Source: Saussurea involucrata (taxonomy: Eukaryota > Streptophyta > Magnoliopsida > Asterales > Asteraceae). From it: DNA of 64,000 nucleotides. This document shows positions 12,580 to 23,514 of the stretch, in pieces. A model generated the notes under the pieces. The model had not been told where the DNA came from and made no database searches. It was given only the letters and a program-made list of their open reading frames with translations. The stretch is taken from positions 48,475,617 through 48,539,616 of the forward strand of contig CM066326.1 in the NCBI GenBank assembly GCA_033807775.1. Reading direction: 5' to 3'. Position 1 is the first letter of the stretch, and every line of letters begins with the position of its first letter. The translations under genes were made by a program, and so were the position numbers.

Positions 12580-15354
12580 GCCTCTGTAGTTCTTGAGATC
12601 CACAGATTGACCGTGAGGTTCATGATCAAGTTTAACTCCAGTGGCAATAGGAGTTTTCATTGGATTTGAATTATTGAGCTTATACTTTTTCAAAATATCA
12701 GAGATGTATTTAGATTGACTTATGAAAGTCCCTCTGATGGATTGTTTAACTTGTAAACCAAGGAAGAATGAAAGTTCTCCCATCATGCTCATTTTAAATT
12801 CGCTTTTCATCAAATCCTCAAACCTATCACAGTATTCCTGCCTTGTAGACCCAAAAATAATGTCATCAACATATATTTGGACCAGAAGAATATCATTCTT
12901 ATACCTCCTAATGAATAGAGTTGTATCGACAGTACCTTTCTCGAAGTGATTAGTCAACAGAAAATTTGATAGAGTTTCATACCAGGCTCTGGGAGCTTGT
13001 TTAAGGCCATACAGAGGTTTGTCTAGCTTGTATACGTGGTCTGGAAACTATGAACTTTCAAAACCTGGTGGTTGCTGGACGTAGACTTCCTCTTGTAGTC
13101 TCTCATTCAAGAAGGCAGATTTTACATCCATTTGATAGACCTTAAAACCTTTATGGGCAACATAGGCTAAGAAGATTCTGATGGCTTCTAGCCTAGCCAC
13201 ATGTGCAAAGGTTTCGTCATAATCAATGCCCTCTTCTTGACAATATCCCTTAGCAACCAGCCGAGCTTTGTTTCTGATGATAATCCCATCTTCATCCTTC
13301 TTATTTCTGAACACCCACTTGGTTCCAATGGCAACTTTGTCTTCAGGAAGTGGAACCAAGGACCAAACTTTATTTCTTTCAAACTCCAGAAGCTCCTCTT
13401 GCTTGGCTTCAATCCAGTTTGGGTCTTCCAGGGCTTCAGAAATCTTCTTCGGCTCAATCATACTTAAAAAATTCACAAATAAATCCTCATTGATTGTTGT
13501 AGACCTTGTCTTTACACCATCTTCAGCATCACCGATAATTAGATGATGGGGGTGATCATTTTTCCATCTGGTCATTTGAGCATGGACAACAGGTGGAGTC
13601 TGTGCTTCTGATGGGAAAAGACGGATTTCTGCATCAGAGCTCTGAGGATTGGGACCAGGGCTCTGTGGCACACTTCTCTGGAGAGTGGCCTCATTGCTCT
13701 GTGATGTACCAACAGGGCTCTGAGATGGTGAGCTTTCAAACAGAGAGCTTCTCCCAATATGAGTCAGAAGGGGTGATGATGGCTCTGGTTCAGGTTCTCT
13801 TACGTCTGATTGAGGTTCCTCATTTCTCTGAATGACACCTGTAGACAGAGAAGTAGATGGTGAAGAATTGGAGGGACCAGTAAGAGTTGTACCTGCCAGA
13901 TTTTGTTCATCGGAACTTTGAGCTTGATTGCCTCTGGTGATTTCGACAGAGGAATCATCATCATCGAAGAAATCGTTGAATAAGAGATTGATGTCTTCTT
14001 CCCTTGACTTTGAAGAGCTTGGCTTCTCTTTAGACTGTGTCCCCTCTGGTGATTTGCAATCAGAGGAACTTGATGTATTTTCATCAAAGGACACGTTTAT
14101 GCTCTCTTGAATGACCCTGGTTCTGGTATTGTAGACTTTGTAGGTTTTAGAGGTTAAGGAATAACCAATAAAGATTCTTTCGTCAGCCTTCTTGTCGAAC
14201 TTGCCCAGTTGATCTCTGTCATTCAAGATGTAGCATTTACAGCCAAAAACATGAAAGAATTTCACATTTGGCCTTCGGTTGTTGATGAGTTCATAGGGAG
14301 TCTTCTTGAATATTTTCACTATTACAGCTCTATTTTGGGTAAAATAGGATGTTGAGACTGCCTCTGCCCAGAAGTTCGTAGGGAGAATAGAACCTGCCAA
14401 CATAGTTTTGGCGACTTCTACCAAAGTTCTATTCTTTCTCTCCACAACACCATTCTGTTGGGGAGTTCTGACAGCTGAGAAGTTCTGGGAGATTCCTTCC
14501 TCTGATAGGTAGGCATCAATTCTGACATTCTTAAACTCTGTCCCATTATCACTTCTCAACTTTTGGATTTTAAGACCTAACAGAACCTGTATTCTTTTCA
14601 ACAAACTTATCAAAATTTCGGGGACATCAGATTTTACTCTGATGATCTCAATCCAAGTATATCTAGAATATTCATCAATAAGCACAAAAATATACTCTTT
14701 ACCTGACAAACTTTGCACAGAGATTGGACCATAAAGATCCACATGAAGCATATGCAAAGGTCTGGGACAACTGTGATCACTCTGTGTTCTGTGTGAATAT
14801 CTTTTCATTTTACCCAGTTCACACGCAGAACAAAGATGGTCTTTGTCAAATTTAAGTGAAGGAAGACTTTTCACTAAGTTAAGTTTCACGAGCTTGTCAA
14901 GATTTGAAAAATTCAAATGAGCAAATCTTTTATGCCAGAGCCAGGCATCATCCTTTTTCAAAGAAACTAAACAGAGTTTTTCTGTTGTAGTACTTTGGTT
15001 TGGATTAAAATTCATTTTATACAGATTGCCTTTTCTGTCGGATCTTAAAAGTTCTTGGCCAGACTCGAAAAGCAACAAAGAAAAATATTTCTTTTTAAAG
15101 TTGACATCGAACCCATGATCACATAGGTGACTTATGCTGAGCAGATTATGGTTTAAACCTTCAACATAAGCAACCTTTGAAACTGAAACACTACCATTAT
15201 TTAACACACCATAACTTCTAATCTGTCCACCACCATCTCCTCCAAAGGTCACTGCACTTCCCATTTTGTTCTTGAATGAAGTCAGCAGCTCCTTATTGCC
15301 TGTTATGTGCCTGGAACATCCTGAATCTAGGTACCAGATGTGCACATGAGGCTT

Positions 15355-15369
15355 CTGCAAGATAGATTA
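15355..15369 (-). promoter_or_regulatory. E2 gag/pol junction: in-frame TAA plus TTGCAG
   Basis: On the minus strand the gag stop TAA is followed by TCT ATC TTG CAG, with pol in the same frame. The same layout occurs in E3, F and G. CTAAT resembles a plant branch site and TTGCAG a splice acceptor. It could serve stop readthrough or splicing; neither is shown. Confidence 0.55.
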
Positions 15370-18300
15370 GTTCTTTTTAGGTACCCATTGCATAATGGGT
15401 CCTTTCTTGTTAGGCGTGGGGGTGTTAGACTTACCTGCTGGCTTTCCATTCTGTGATGGTGTGCCAGAGGATTTTCTCTGTGTATTTTGAACAGTCTTGG
15501 GATTTTTCCTTTGAAATGACTGATTCCGAACACAGTGGGGACCATTCAAGTGATTCTGTAATTTTAACAACAGTTGTATGCAATTGCAATTGATAGAACA
15601 TGAAGATTGGTGCACATTGCTATTTCTTTTCAAAAACTGTTGATTAAATGGCACTTGATTTTGAAAAACTTTAGGAACATATGTCTTTGCATACATTCTG
15701 TCCTGGTTTTTCTTCTTGATATTGCCATTTTTCCTTGGAATAGATTCACTGGGCCAAAAAGAGTTTCTTTTTTGATTTACAGCAGAGTTGGGAACAAGTT
15801 TGTCATTGACTATCCATTTGCCCTTTTGCTCTGGAGTAAATTTGATTGGTTTATAAGCAAATGGAACAGAGGTATTGTTCACTGGAATACTCTAAGATTT
15901 CTCTCTTTTCTTCTCTTCTATCTCATCAGAAAAAAGAATTCGGATACCTTTTGTTTTTAAAATCAGGAACTGGTATAAATCTGGATTGGTTTTTAAAGAA
16001 TGAGACATTTTTTAGCTCTCCAGATCTAACTAGTACCTGCTTGGGTTTGTGTAAAACAATCTCTTGAGCACAAAAAATCTGCTCATCTACCTCAGAATCA
16101 GAGTCACTGTCAGAGCCTAGAAAGTCTCTGGTGGCTTTAGTGGAGGTGTTGGACTCTTTGGGTAAATCATTATTTGCTCTGGTGAACTTGAACTTTCTTT
16201 GTCTTGGTTTTAAAGCATCAGATGCAACATTTTCCTCGATAACTCTTTTAATATCCTCTTCAAAAGATGTTCTAATTGATTCAGAGGTTGGGGAGAAGTC
16301 TGGGGCTTCAGGGTTGAGCTCACTCTGTGATTTAACATCAGAGGACTCAGCCACAGAAGTAACAGACTTCTGGCCATTGAAAGAGTTAAAGTGGAAAATC
16401 TCTTTAGGATCAAGACATTTGACAGAATCAGGAAATGAGATCTCAGCTTTTCCTTGATCGAGAATAAACTTTGCAGATGGTTTTGTAACCTTTTCTTGAT
16501 CCATGGAGTCATAGCTTACGTTCCTGAAGTTCAGTCTTTTTGGCTTTGAAACATCTGAGGTTTTGGCTCTTTTAAAAACTACAGTACCAGATATCACATC
16601 TTCTTGGATTTTCCCAACACAGAAGGCAGAGGTTAGAGATGTCTTCTTCCTTCCAGCGAAGGGAAGAAGGTCTTTGAAACCCAGACCTTGAGTATCCTTC
16701 TGAGAATTAATTTTTATGTGCACATCTTGTGCATTCTGGTACTTTTTAATCATGATCTCTTTTTTCTGTAAAGATTGGTGCAAAACCTCTCTCTCTTTTT
16801 GAAAATAGTCCTTTAGAGCAACAGAGTTAAGCCTTTCATATTCAGATTTTTTAACCTCTTCAGCCTTTTGCTTAAGAACTTTCTCATATTCCTTAACTTT
16901 TTCAGAAAAAAGACTTTTCTTTCTGTTTTTATAAAACCTCTAGCTCAGCTTTTTTCTTTCGATATCTATTCCTTCTCCTGTTCCAAGAGAGTTTTCTCTC
17001 TCTTGTAGAAGGACAGATCCTTCTGTGCTAGTTTCCTCAACTCTTCCTCCTCAGAGAGCTTTTGTTTTAAAAGTTGAAATTCCTCTGCTAGTAAAGAAAC
17101 ATGCATCTCCAGCTCAGAGTCTGATTTTGATTCAGAAGTAGAACATACCTTGGCACTGGGTCTGGTGGTCTCCAGCGCTCTGTCATTTGGCTCTGTTACA
17201 GAAAGAGCACATGCAATCTGAGATATGTCTTCCTATGTTGTTCTCTCTGGCATCTCTCCAGTCATCCAATCAGCTACCTCTTCTAAACTCTTGTCATCAA
17301 CAGCAACCCCGCAGAAATTGGTTTGCTCTGGTTCGTCATCAGAGGACGAGTCATAGATCCAATTCTCCATCTCAGCAACATAGCTTCTCTCTCTGTAATT
17401 GTACTTATACTTATTCTTGTAGTAGTCCTGGTCTTTTACCAGTCTACCCTTACAATTAGCAGAGAAATGGTCGGGTTTGCCACATCGAAAGCATCTTCCA
17501 TCATTCTTGTTGACGGGTTGGGCAGCATCTTCTTGATTCTGAGGGGCTGGAGGATTGTACTTCTGTTGTGGTCTCTGTTCTGTTGGAGCTCTGTTGTTGT
17601 TACTCTGGTGGTGAGGTGCAGCATAACCTCTTTTCTCGTCTTTCTCTTCTCTCTCATATCTACCTCTTCTATCAAATACTTTGTTGCCAAATCTCTTGTT
17701 AAACTTTTGAGTTATTAAGGCAAGAGATTAGGCGAAAGCATTGATATCATCATCCTCTGATGAACTTTCCTCAGCATCACTTTCAGCAACTTGACTTTTC
17801 TTTCCCTTCTTTCTTACAACCTTCTCTTTCTTCTTCTCTATGCTAGAGCTTTCTCTGGTGGATTTCCCTTCAGTGGGGGTTTTAGAGTCAGAGATCAAAG
17901 CTATTGGACCTGCCATGGTGGATTTGCCCTTCTGTTTGACAACATCCTTCTCTTGTGCGGCCAGAGTGCCATACACATCAGTAAGAGACCATGCAACCAA
18001 ATCTTGGTTAGCTTGTAGAGACATGGATAGATTCAACCATTCATCATTTAAACTTTTCAAGAACAAAACATTGTTATCTTCCTTCGACCGAACAACCCCG
18101 CACTTTTTGCATTTGTTTATTAAAACATTAAATCTGTTGTAGGTTTGTTGTAAGGTTTCCTCAGGAAGTGCCTTGAAATCATTGTATTCATTAATACATT
18201 GGGTCCTTCTGTTCTTTTGGGTCTTGATACCACCCTCAAGTTGATTAAGAAGCTGATCCCAGATTTCTTTAGCAGTAACACATGAATCTACTTCTTGGAA

Positions 18301-18624
18301 TATATCGTTGGGAATGGCCATAATCAGAAGTCTAACTGCCTTGGGGTCATTTTCCATTTTTAGCTTTTCTTCATCAGTAAACCCGGTGGTTTTAACCTCG
18401 AAGTGAGCTGGAACCTCAGCAGTAGTTCTTGTAGCGGGTATACGAGGAACCAAAACCGTAGGTTGGAATGGTCCACTTGTGACAGATCGCATGAGGTCTC
18501 TACCCATTCCATCAAAGAAATTAACCATCCTAATCTTCCATTGAGGATATTCATCTCTCAGAAGAGTAGGAGGTTTGGTCAGAGAACCAGCTGTGTAGAT
18601 GGCATTAATATTGTTATTAGCCAT
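15367..18624 (-). pseudogene. gag: E2 gag, long Sirevirus type, broken
   Basis: The start is taken as the ATG at 18624 (MANNNINAIY), since the few codons before it have no other ATG. The N-terminal gag core (about 18600-17950, with EIWDQLLNQLEGG) is followed by a Lys/Ser-rich stretch and TAA at 17728-17730. Beyond this the same family sequence continues with a CCHC knuckle (CFRCGKPDHFSANC, 17493-17452), a lysine/glutamate-rich coiled-coil zone (about 17100-16780), a serine/acidic zone, and a C-terminal tail ending QWVPKKN before TAA 15369-15367. Several frameshifts lie between 17730 and 16783, and a break lies near 15900. The long extension after the knuckle is typical of Sirevirus Gag. Confidence 0.85.
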
Positions 18625-18899
18625 CCTTTCAGAAAACAAAGTAAGAAGGTTTTGAAGGATTTAAAAAGGATTTTAAACAGAAAGAAGATGAACAGTAACC
18701 AATGAAACAATAACTTGAGTAGAGAAGATATTCAGACTTTTTAGAGAGCTTAAACAGGGATTAAAGAGCTCTAAAAACTAGTTTTAAACTTAGAACAGTA
18801 AAAACATAGTATACTATGAAGCTTTTGAAGAACAGATACAATCAACAACAATGAATCAACCTGGTTAGATTGGATCGTTTGATTTGAGCAAATCAATCC

Positions 18900-18911
18900 G
18901 CTCTGATACCA
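18900..18911 (-). other. E2 primer-binding site (initiator Met tRNA)
   Basis: The minus strand reads TGGTATCAGAGC two bases inside the 5' LTR. This is complementary to the 3' end of plant initiator methionine tRNA and is the usual copia primer site. Confidence 0.93.
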
Positions 18912-18913
18912 AT

Positions 18914-19645
18914 TGTTGGTTCCCATATTCACGTTGTATCACATAAACTGCATAAAACAGACAGCGGAAGCATTATATAAAGCTATTAAATGTGAGTGAT
19001 TGTGTAAACGATTATGTAACAAGAGAGTATCAATAGTGAACAGTAAGATGATAACAAGATCAAGTAAATAAGCTGCTCGTATATTGATATCAATTAATAA
19101 CCCCAAGAACATGTTCAAGTGTGTGTATTCTGAAATCTCTTAGGAAACAAATCGTACAGTGGTAGTGGTGTGGAATGTAGCAGTGTGTGTTCTCACAATT
19201 GTGGAAAACAATTCTTCCAAAAGCTTACTATTTTGCATTCCACTGCATTCCTATTTATAGCCTGATAAAGTGAAGACAGTGTACTATCTAACCCTGAGGT
19301 GACACCTGGAAAGTGTGTCTCCGTCCTTTTAGGGCTTACGTGGAAAGTACGGACACGTGTCTAACACTTAGAGATTTCTACGAGACTTAAGCTTCACAGA
19401 GGTCTTCAATCACCAGAGCTCTTACGCCAGAGGTCTGATTGTCTTCTGGTGTGAACCGTTCTTTTGGTGGAACAGAAGAAGTCTTCTGCCATAGCTATGT
19501 CTAGCTCTGATGGTTCTGCCAGAGCTATGTCGATCTCTGATGGTCTTCTTGTTGATTTTCTTCTAAGTCTTCTGCCGGATCTCTGGTGGTCTTTTGACTT
19601 GTAATATTTTCAATACTTTTACATCTTGTATACTTGGGGCTAACA
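18914..19645 (-). repeat. E2 5' LTR
   Basis: A 732-bp LTR. In element sense it begins TGTTAGCCCC at 19645 and ends GGAACCAACA at 18914, next to the primer site. A TATA-like box (sense GCTATAAATAGG) lies near 19254-19262. The U3 part (about 19390-19575) is dense in CAGAG/CTCTG words. Confidence 0.9.
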
Positions 19646-19853
19646 GTTTAATTTCTTTGGCTTTGATAGAAAATACCCCGGATATAAGATCAAATGGACC
19701 AGACCTCTCGAGGAAAAGGAAGAGGAAACTGAGGAATACAAACGAGCACACACCACTAAAATGCAATTACCTTTTGCGTATGAAGCTCTCAACTATTCTT
19801 ACACGAAAAATAAATCCAAGTACCTTTCGAATGACTACTTTGACGGCTACAAG
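19646..19853 (+). pseudogene. gag: E3 gag fragment, left of hAT-2
   Basis: A reading frame with no stop runs through this piece (FNFFGFDRKYPGYKIKWTRP, then an acidic stretch and YEALNYSY) and ends with GYK. It joins in frame with the sequence after hAT-2 (VAKPKDSSKK) when one target-site copy is removed. It is therefore one gag exon split by two transposons, E2 on the left and hAT-2 on the right. The region corresponds to the gag segment before the coiled coil. Confidence 0.75.
19846..19853. repeat. hAT-2 target-site duplication, left copy
   Basis: GCTACAAG, repeated exactly at 20831-20838. Confidence 0.95.
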
Positions 19854-20175
19854 TAGACCTGGCAAAAAATGACACGAAACGCTAACTCGACACGAACCCG
19901 ACACGAATTAAACGGGTTTGGGTAATACATTTCAACCCGTTAAAGTAAACGGGTTGACACGACACGACACGAAAATTAAACGGGTAAGGTTAGGGTCAAC
20001 CATTTCAACTCGAAAATGACCCGAGTAACCCGTTTATATATATAAGTTAAAAATTAAATATATGTTTAAGAAAAAATAATTATAATTTAATTATTATTAT
20101 TATAATTATAATTATAATTAAAAGTAATTGGTTTATGGAAAAATAAAACAAATCAGAGGAACTAGTTTGGCTTCA

Positions 20176-20228
20176 CTTATATACATGGTTCCAAGATTAA
20201 TTTTGCTATAAAACTTCCGATGTGGGAT
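20176..20228 (-). promoter_or_regulatory. snRNA-type promoter module pointing left (USE + TATA)
   Basis: The minus strand reads ATCCCACATCG (20228-20218), a match to the plant snRNA upstream sequence element RTCCCACATCG. After 34 bp comes TATATAAG (20183-20176). A 33-34 bp gap is the spacing of RNA-polymerase-II snRNA genes in dicots; Pol III genes have about ten bases less. No known snRNA sequence follows. Confidence 0.6.
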
Positions 20229-20266
20229 GCCTCAAGTGAACCAACCTATTTTTCTCATCAGATTTC

Positions 20267-20318
20267 ATCCCACATCGCCCAAATTTCAAACCACAACCCT
20301 TACTCTCAACTATAAATA
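20267..20318 (+). promoter_or_regulatory. snRNA-type promoter module pointing right (USE + TATA)
   Basis: ATCCCACATCG at 20267-20277 matches the plant snRNA USE, and TATAAATA follows at 20311-20318 after 33 bp, again the Pol II spacing. Transcription would start near 20342. The downstream sequence does not resemble U1, U2, U4, U5 or U6. An AGTTAAA at 20413-20419 fits the second half of the plant snRNA 3' box (AGTNNAA) but lacks the preceding CA, so that link is weak. Confidence 0.6.
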
Positions 20319-20830
20319 CCCCTCATCCCTTCCACATTTTGAATTGCCATCCTCCTTTGTTTAAGTGAAACAATTGGCTTGAGCTGGTTTGCTTGCCGGT
20401 TGGCTAGAACTGAGTTAAAAATTTGATTGGAGCACCCTTTTAAATTCGGTGTACCTTTGAGTTTATTTTGCGATTTTTTTGTGTTTGTGTGAACGTAAAT
20501 AAACACGAACATATTTTTTCTAACGAACATGAACAAATCTTTGTTCGTGTTCGTTCGGTTTGTTTACAGCCCTATATATATTGAACAAAAATTTCTTCTT
20601 ACGAAACGGGTTAATCGGGTTAACGGGTGGGTTTGCGGGTTTAATGGGTTAAGAGTTTAAACGGGTTAATCGTGTCGTGTCGGGTTAGGCGGGTTAAATT
20701 AGGTCGTGTTCAGGTTGCGATATTCTGACCCGTTTATTAAACGTGTCGTGTTCGGGTTTGACACTCCCAACCCGTTTAACCCGTGAACCCGACACGAACC
20801 CGACATGACACGACCCGTTTGCCAGGTCTA

Positions 20831-20838
20831 GCTACAAG
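20831..20838. repeat. hAT-2 target-site duplication, right copy
   Basis: Exact second copy of GCTACAAG at 19846-19853. Confidence 0.95.
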
Positions 20839-22089
20839 GTTGCAAAGCCCAAGGATTCCTCTAAAAAGGATGATGCCCCAACACCTGAAACCAAAACTGA
20901 GACGGACGAGTTTAAACGCTATGTTCCTCCTTTTGTTTTGGAATCAAAAGTAGTCGAGTTGGAGGAGACACTCGAAAAGAAAAGGAATAATTTTCAAAAG
21001 GAAATACAAGAGCTTTTAACTGAATTTGAGAAACTCAAATCCACCAAAACCGAATCTGCATTTGTTGAGGAAAAGCAACTCCTTCGGGTAGAAATCAATC
21101 AGCTCACATTCAAACTGTCTACCTTGGCAACAGAAGTGATGCAAGAGCAAGTGAGTAAAAGTCAACTCCAAGAGAAGTTTGACCAACTCCAAAAAGAAAA
21201 GGTGAATCTACCCGAACCATCCTCGAACTCCTTAGATACATCTTCGTGTAAGGCTTTTTTTGGCAAAACATCTTCTAGAAAAGGAAAAGAGTCTCAAGAT
21301 GACTGTGTTCAAAAGAATCTTAACTTTGAATTTCAAAAAGCTTCGGCAACAGATTCTTCCAATAACAAAGATTCAAAGTGTTCCTCACCTCCCTCAACCA
21401 ATCATATTCCATCTGTGCCTGATATTGATTTTTCATCCTATATGAATTCCGATGAAAGTTCAGATGAAGAGTTTGCTAAGTTTGAATTCGACAAACCTCT
21501 TTCAAACCACACCGACTTTCTGTCTAAGGCAGTAAATCGACCGGTCAAATTTCTTAAAGGCGAGTGTTATTCAAAAATAAAAACCGGTCTATGAACGATG
21601 TTTCCAAAACCAATTCTAATTCTCAAAAACGTTCATAGACGCGGCAACAGACCGGTCGACCAAATGATAGAAGTTCTTCTCACTCAAACTCTGTTGACCA
21701 TGCCGTTAATGATTTTTTAGATAATAATGGTCGGAGAAAAAGGTTCAAACAAGTTTGGGTAGTGAGAAAAGTCAAATGAAAGCACAACGAATACAAAGTC
21801 ATTTAAGTCAGATTTGCATGCTAGGACATACAATCATAATCATGATGCTTTTAATTCTCGTACCTATGTTGAACAAAGTGTGATGTTTCCTTTAAGAATT
21901 TACTCAATTCAACAGTTGCGTCAACTTTCTCATGATTGTATTTGTTGTTCTGCATGTGGTATGAATGATTTTGTTGATCGAAAATATGAATCTCATTGGT
22001 ACAATACTTATAGTATCCCCGGTCCTCACTATAATAGACCATCTAACCGTCAAGGATCCATCAAAGGATGGAAACCAAACTCCTTCTAA
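20839..22089 (+). pseudogene. gag: E3 gag C-terminal part, right of hAT-2
   Basis: The frame continues from the left fragment through a strongly predicted coiled coil (about 20938-21210, Glu/Lys/Leu heptads) and a Ser/Asp-rich segment to TGA at 21592-21594. A further open stretch (about 21814-22089) has a CICCSACGM cysteine cluster and ends GWKPNSF before TAA 22087-22089. That tail is the positional equivalent of the QWVPKKN and KWVPKQN gag ends of E2 and G. At least one stop and a probable frameshift separate the parts. Confidence 0.7.
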
Positions 22090-22101
22090 TCTATTTTGCA
22101 G
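22087..22101 (+). promoter_or_regulatory. E3 gag/pol junction: TAA plus TTGCAG retained
   Basis: Reads TAA TCT ATT TTG CAG, nearly identical to E2's junction. It is kept although no pol follows: the frame runs only about 17 codons further before a stop. Confidence 0.55.
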
Positions 22102-22566
22102 GAATGTCATGTGCATTTTAATTCATATAATTCACATCACATGACGAACATTCAAAGGTTATGCCACTTTTGAGGGGGAGTACTATTTTATGAAAGGTAA
22201 GTGAACTTTAACTGAACTCAAAGATCGTGGCAATTCATTCTGAAAAACTTACTTGTGTTTGGTATTCTCTAATTTTAAACTTCGTGATTGCCATGTCCAA
22301 TATTTTTCTTGACTTAGTTATTTCCAAGTCTCATATGTTTGTTGATTTTTTCGATGGAAATACACTCGCTTGAATTCCAAATTGTTTTCATAGTTCGTCA
22401 TTTCATATTAATGATTCAATTCTTATCTGACACATTAATTGTGACTTGTTCTTCACAATTAAACTTTCTGATCATTATTTCATTGTTTTTTTACATACTG
22501 TGCTTACTGAGTCATTCTGTTTAGCACTTGATCTTGTTTCTTGAAATTCTATATTTCAAATAATTT

Positions 22567-22699
22567 TTTATGACTTTTGATTACCTCAGATCAGAACTCG
22601 TACTTCATCTTTATGACTTCTGATCATCTCAGATCAGGACTCGTTCTTAAAAGTTTTGACTTTTAAACATTTCAGTTTAGAACTCGTATTTAAATGTGT
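22567..22699 (+). repeat. Three imperfect tandem repeats of about 44 bp
   Basis: Three successive units each contain a version of GACTTCTGATCATCTCAG followed by GGACTCGT (or GAACTCGT) and a T-rich tail. Units start near 22567, 22610 and 22655; the third is most diverged. They lie in the non-coding part of E3. Confidence 0.6.
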
Positions 22700-23361
22700 A
22701 CTTCACTGTTTTTCAAACTGTTCCATTCAATGCATGAAAGGAGTGTTAGGATTTATATTGTTTCTATGGTCTATCAAGAACCGGAAGGACCTACCCAAGA
22801 AACACATCCCTTATAGACAACAGTGAGGGGTCTAGGTTGATAGATGAGTTTGGAGTGAAAAGAATTTGGTGAGGATGTGATAGGATTAAAAGAATTATTG
22901 GTCCTTACCAAACCGAGTCAGTTATTCGGGTAACCACACAATCTATTCATTCTCATTCTTTGGAGATGAATATTGAAACATACATAGACCCAATATCGAT
23001 AACTCATGTCACCCTACCCAGCCACTCAAGTATCTCACAAAAGATGCTTGTTTCATATATTCACGGAGGTCTAGCACATAATCTATCTATTCCTCGCTCG
23101 GAGGTCTAAGATATTGAAAAAGGAAGACTTCAGCTCCGGTCTTCGAACTTCATTTCCTAATCACTGAGTCTATTGAATTTTAACTTGCGTCCCAGGTTAA
23201 ATCAATATTTTGAGCCAAACAGATAAATTTAATTCTTTCACACATGCACGAGTCTTTGTGATTCCTTTTGCATATCTTCGTGATATTGCCGGAACCGTTT
23301 GCGAAGTAATTTTTAAAATTTTACTACAGTGATAACTGGAAGTCCTATTAGAGATACCCCA

Positions 23362-23514
23362 ATGCCAGCTCTGAACATAGGCTACACAATTATTTTAATT
23401 GTTGTGATAACAGTTACTTCTGTGTTTCTATGTAAGTTGATTACCCCATTCTGGTTACTTAACGTTTTATCTGGACTTTTGCTACTGACCAGTATTGTCT
23501 TTGAAATTACATGA
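23362..23514 (+). CDS. Small hydrophobic ORF in E3, two predicted membrane segments
   Basis: From the ATG at 23362 this is a 50-residue product beginning MPALNIGYT. Two hydrophobic stretches of about 18-20 residues (IILIVVITVTSVFLC and LLNVLSGLLLLTSIV) are separated by a short KLITPFW linker. The frame is open a further 11 codons upstream, after a TTTTACTACAG that resembles a splice acceptor. It lies 26 bases before a PPT-like tract, in the position where Sireviruses carry a third ORF. I do not recognise it, and it may be chance in AT-rich DNA. Confidence 0.25.
   Translation: MPALNIGYTIILIVVITVTSVFLCKLITPFWLLNVLSGLLLLTSIVFEIT

Larger units (their letters stand above)
11284..15366 (-). pseudogene. 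pol: E2 pol: protease, integrase, RT and RNase H, split by hAT-1
   Basis: The polyprotein starts in the same frame as gag, immediately after the gag TAA. Order on the minus strand: copia protease start (WYLDSGCSRHITG, about 15335), GAG-pre-integrase zinc region (HLNFSNL then CSACELGK), integrase core (HVDLYGP, SDNGTEF, QNGVVERK), RT (YVDDIIFGS near 12870) and RNase H (CDSKSAI near 11510). The catalytic triad residues of integrase are present. Lesions: TAG at 13048-13050 in the RT, and the 634-bp hAT-1 insertion at 11938 within the RT/RNase H linker. Apart from the insertion and one stop the frame is intact, so the decay looks recent. Confidence 0.92.
10859..19645 (-). mobile_element. E2: Sirevirus-type copia element, minus strand, 3' end outside window
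   Basis: Read on the minus strand: 5' LTR (19645-18914), Met-tRNA primer site (18911-18900), gag (18624-15367), pol (15366-11284), then a 3' region that stops at 10859 where E1 begins. The third ORF and 3' LTR should lie left of the window beyond E1. Pol is split by hAT-1 and has one nonsense codon; gag has several lesions. E2 sits inside the gag of E3: E3 coding sequence resumes directly after the LTR, with GTTTA (19646-19650) as the candidate target-site copy. Confidence 0.9.
19854..20830. mobile_element. hAT-2: 977-bp non-autonomous hAT-type element with captured promoter-like core
   Basis: Terminal inverted repeats TAGACCTGGCAAA and TTTGCCAGGTCTA are flanked by an exact 8-bp target-site duplication (GCTACAAG), so it belongs to the hAT superfamily. 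There is no transposase ORF. Both subterminal zones are full of AAACGGG/CCCGTTT words (for example 19911, 19948, 19977, 20602 and 20657), close to the AAACGG motif bound by Ac transposase. The centre (about 20155-20420) is unrelated and holds two snRNA-type promoter modules. At about 20480-20575 there is a fragment resembling the right end of hAT-1 (ending TTTACAGCCCTA), so the element is a mosaic. Confidence 0.93.

Noticed and set aside
20342..20420. A known spliceosomal snRNA gene after the USE/TATA module
   Set aside because: The sequence does not start or fold like U1, U2, U4, U5 or U6 as far as I can judge, and the 3' box is incomplete.
22744..23328. Possible extra LTR starting TGTTAGG and ending ACTACA
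   Set aside because: No matching flanking duplication, no primer site or clear polypurine partner, and no second copy in the window.
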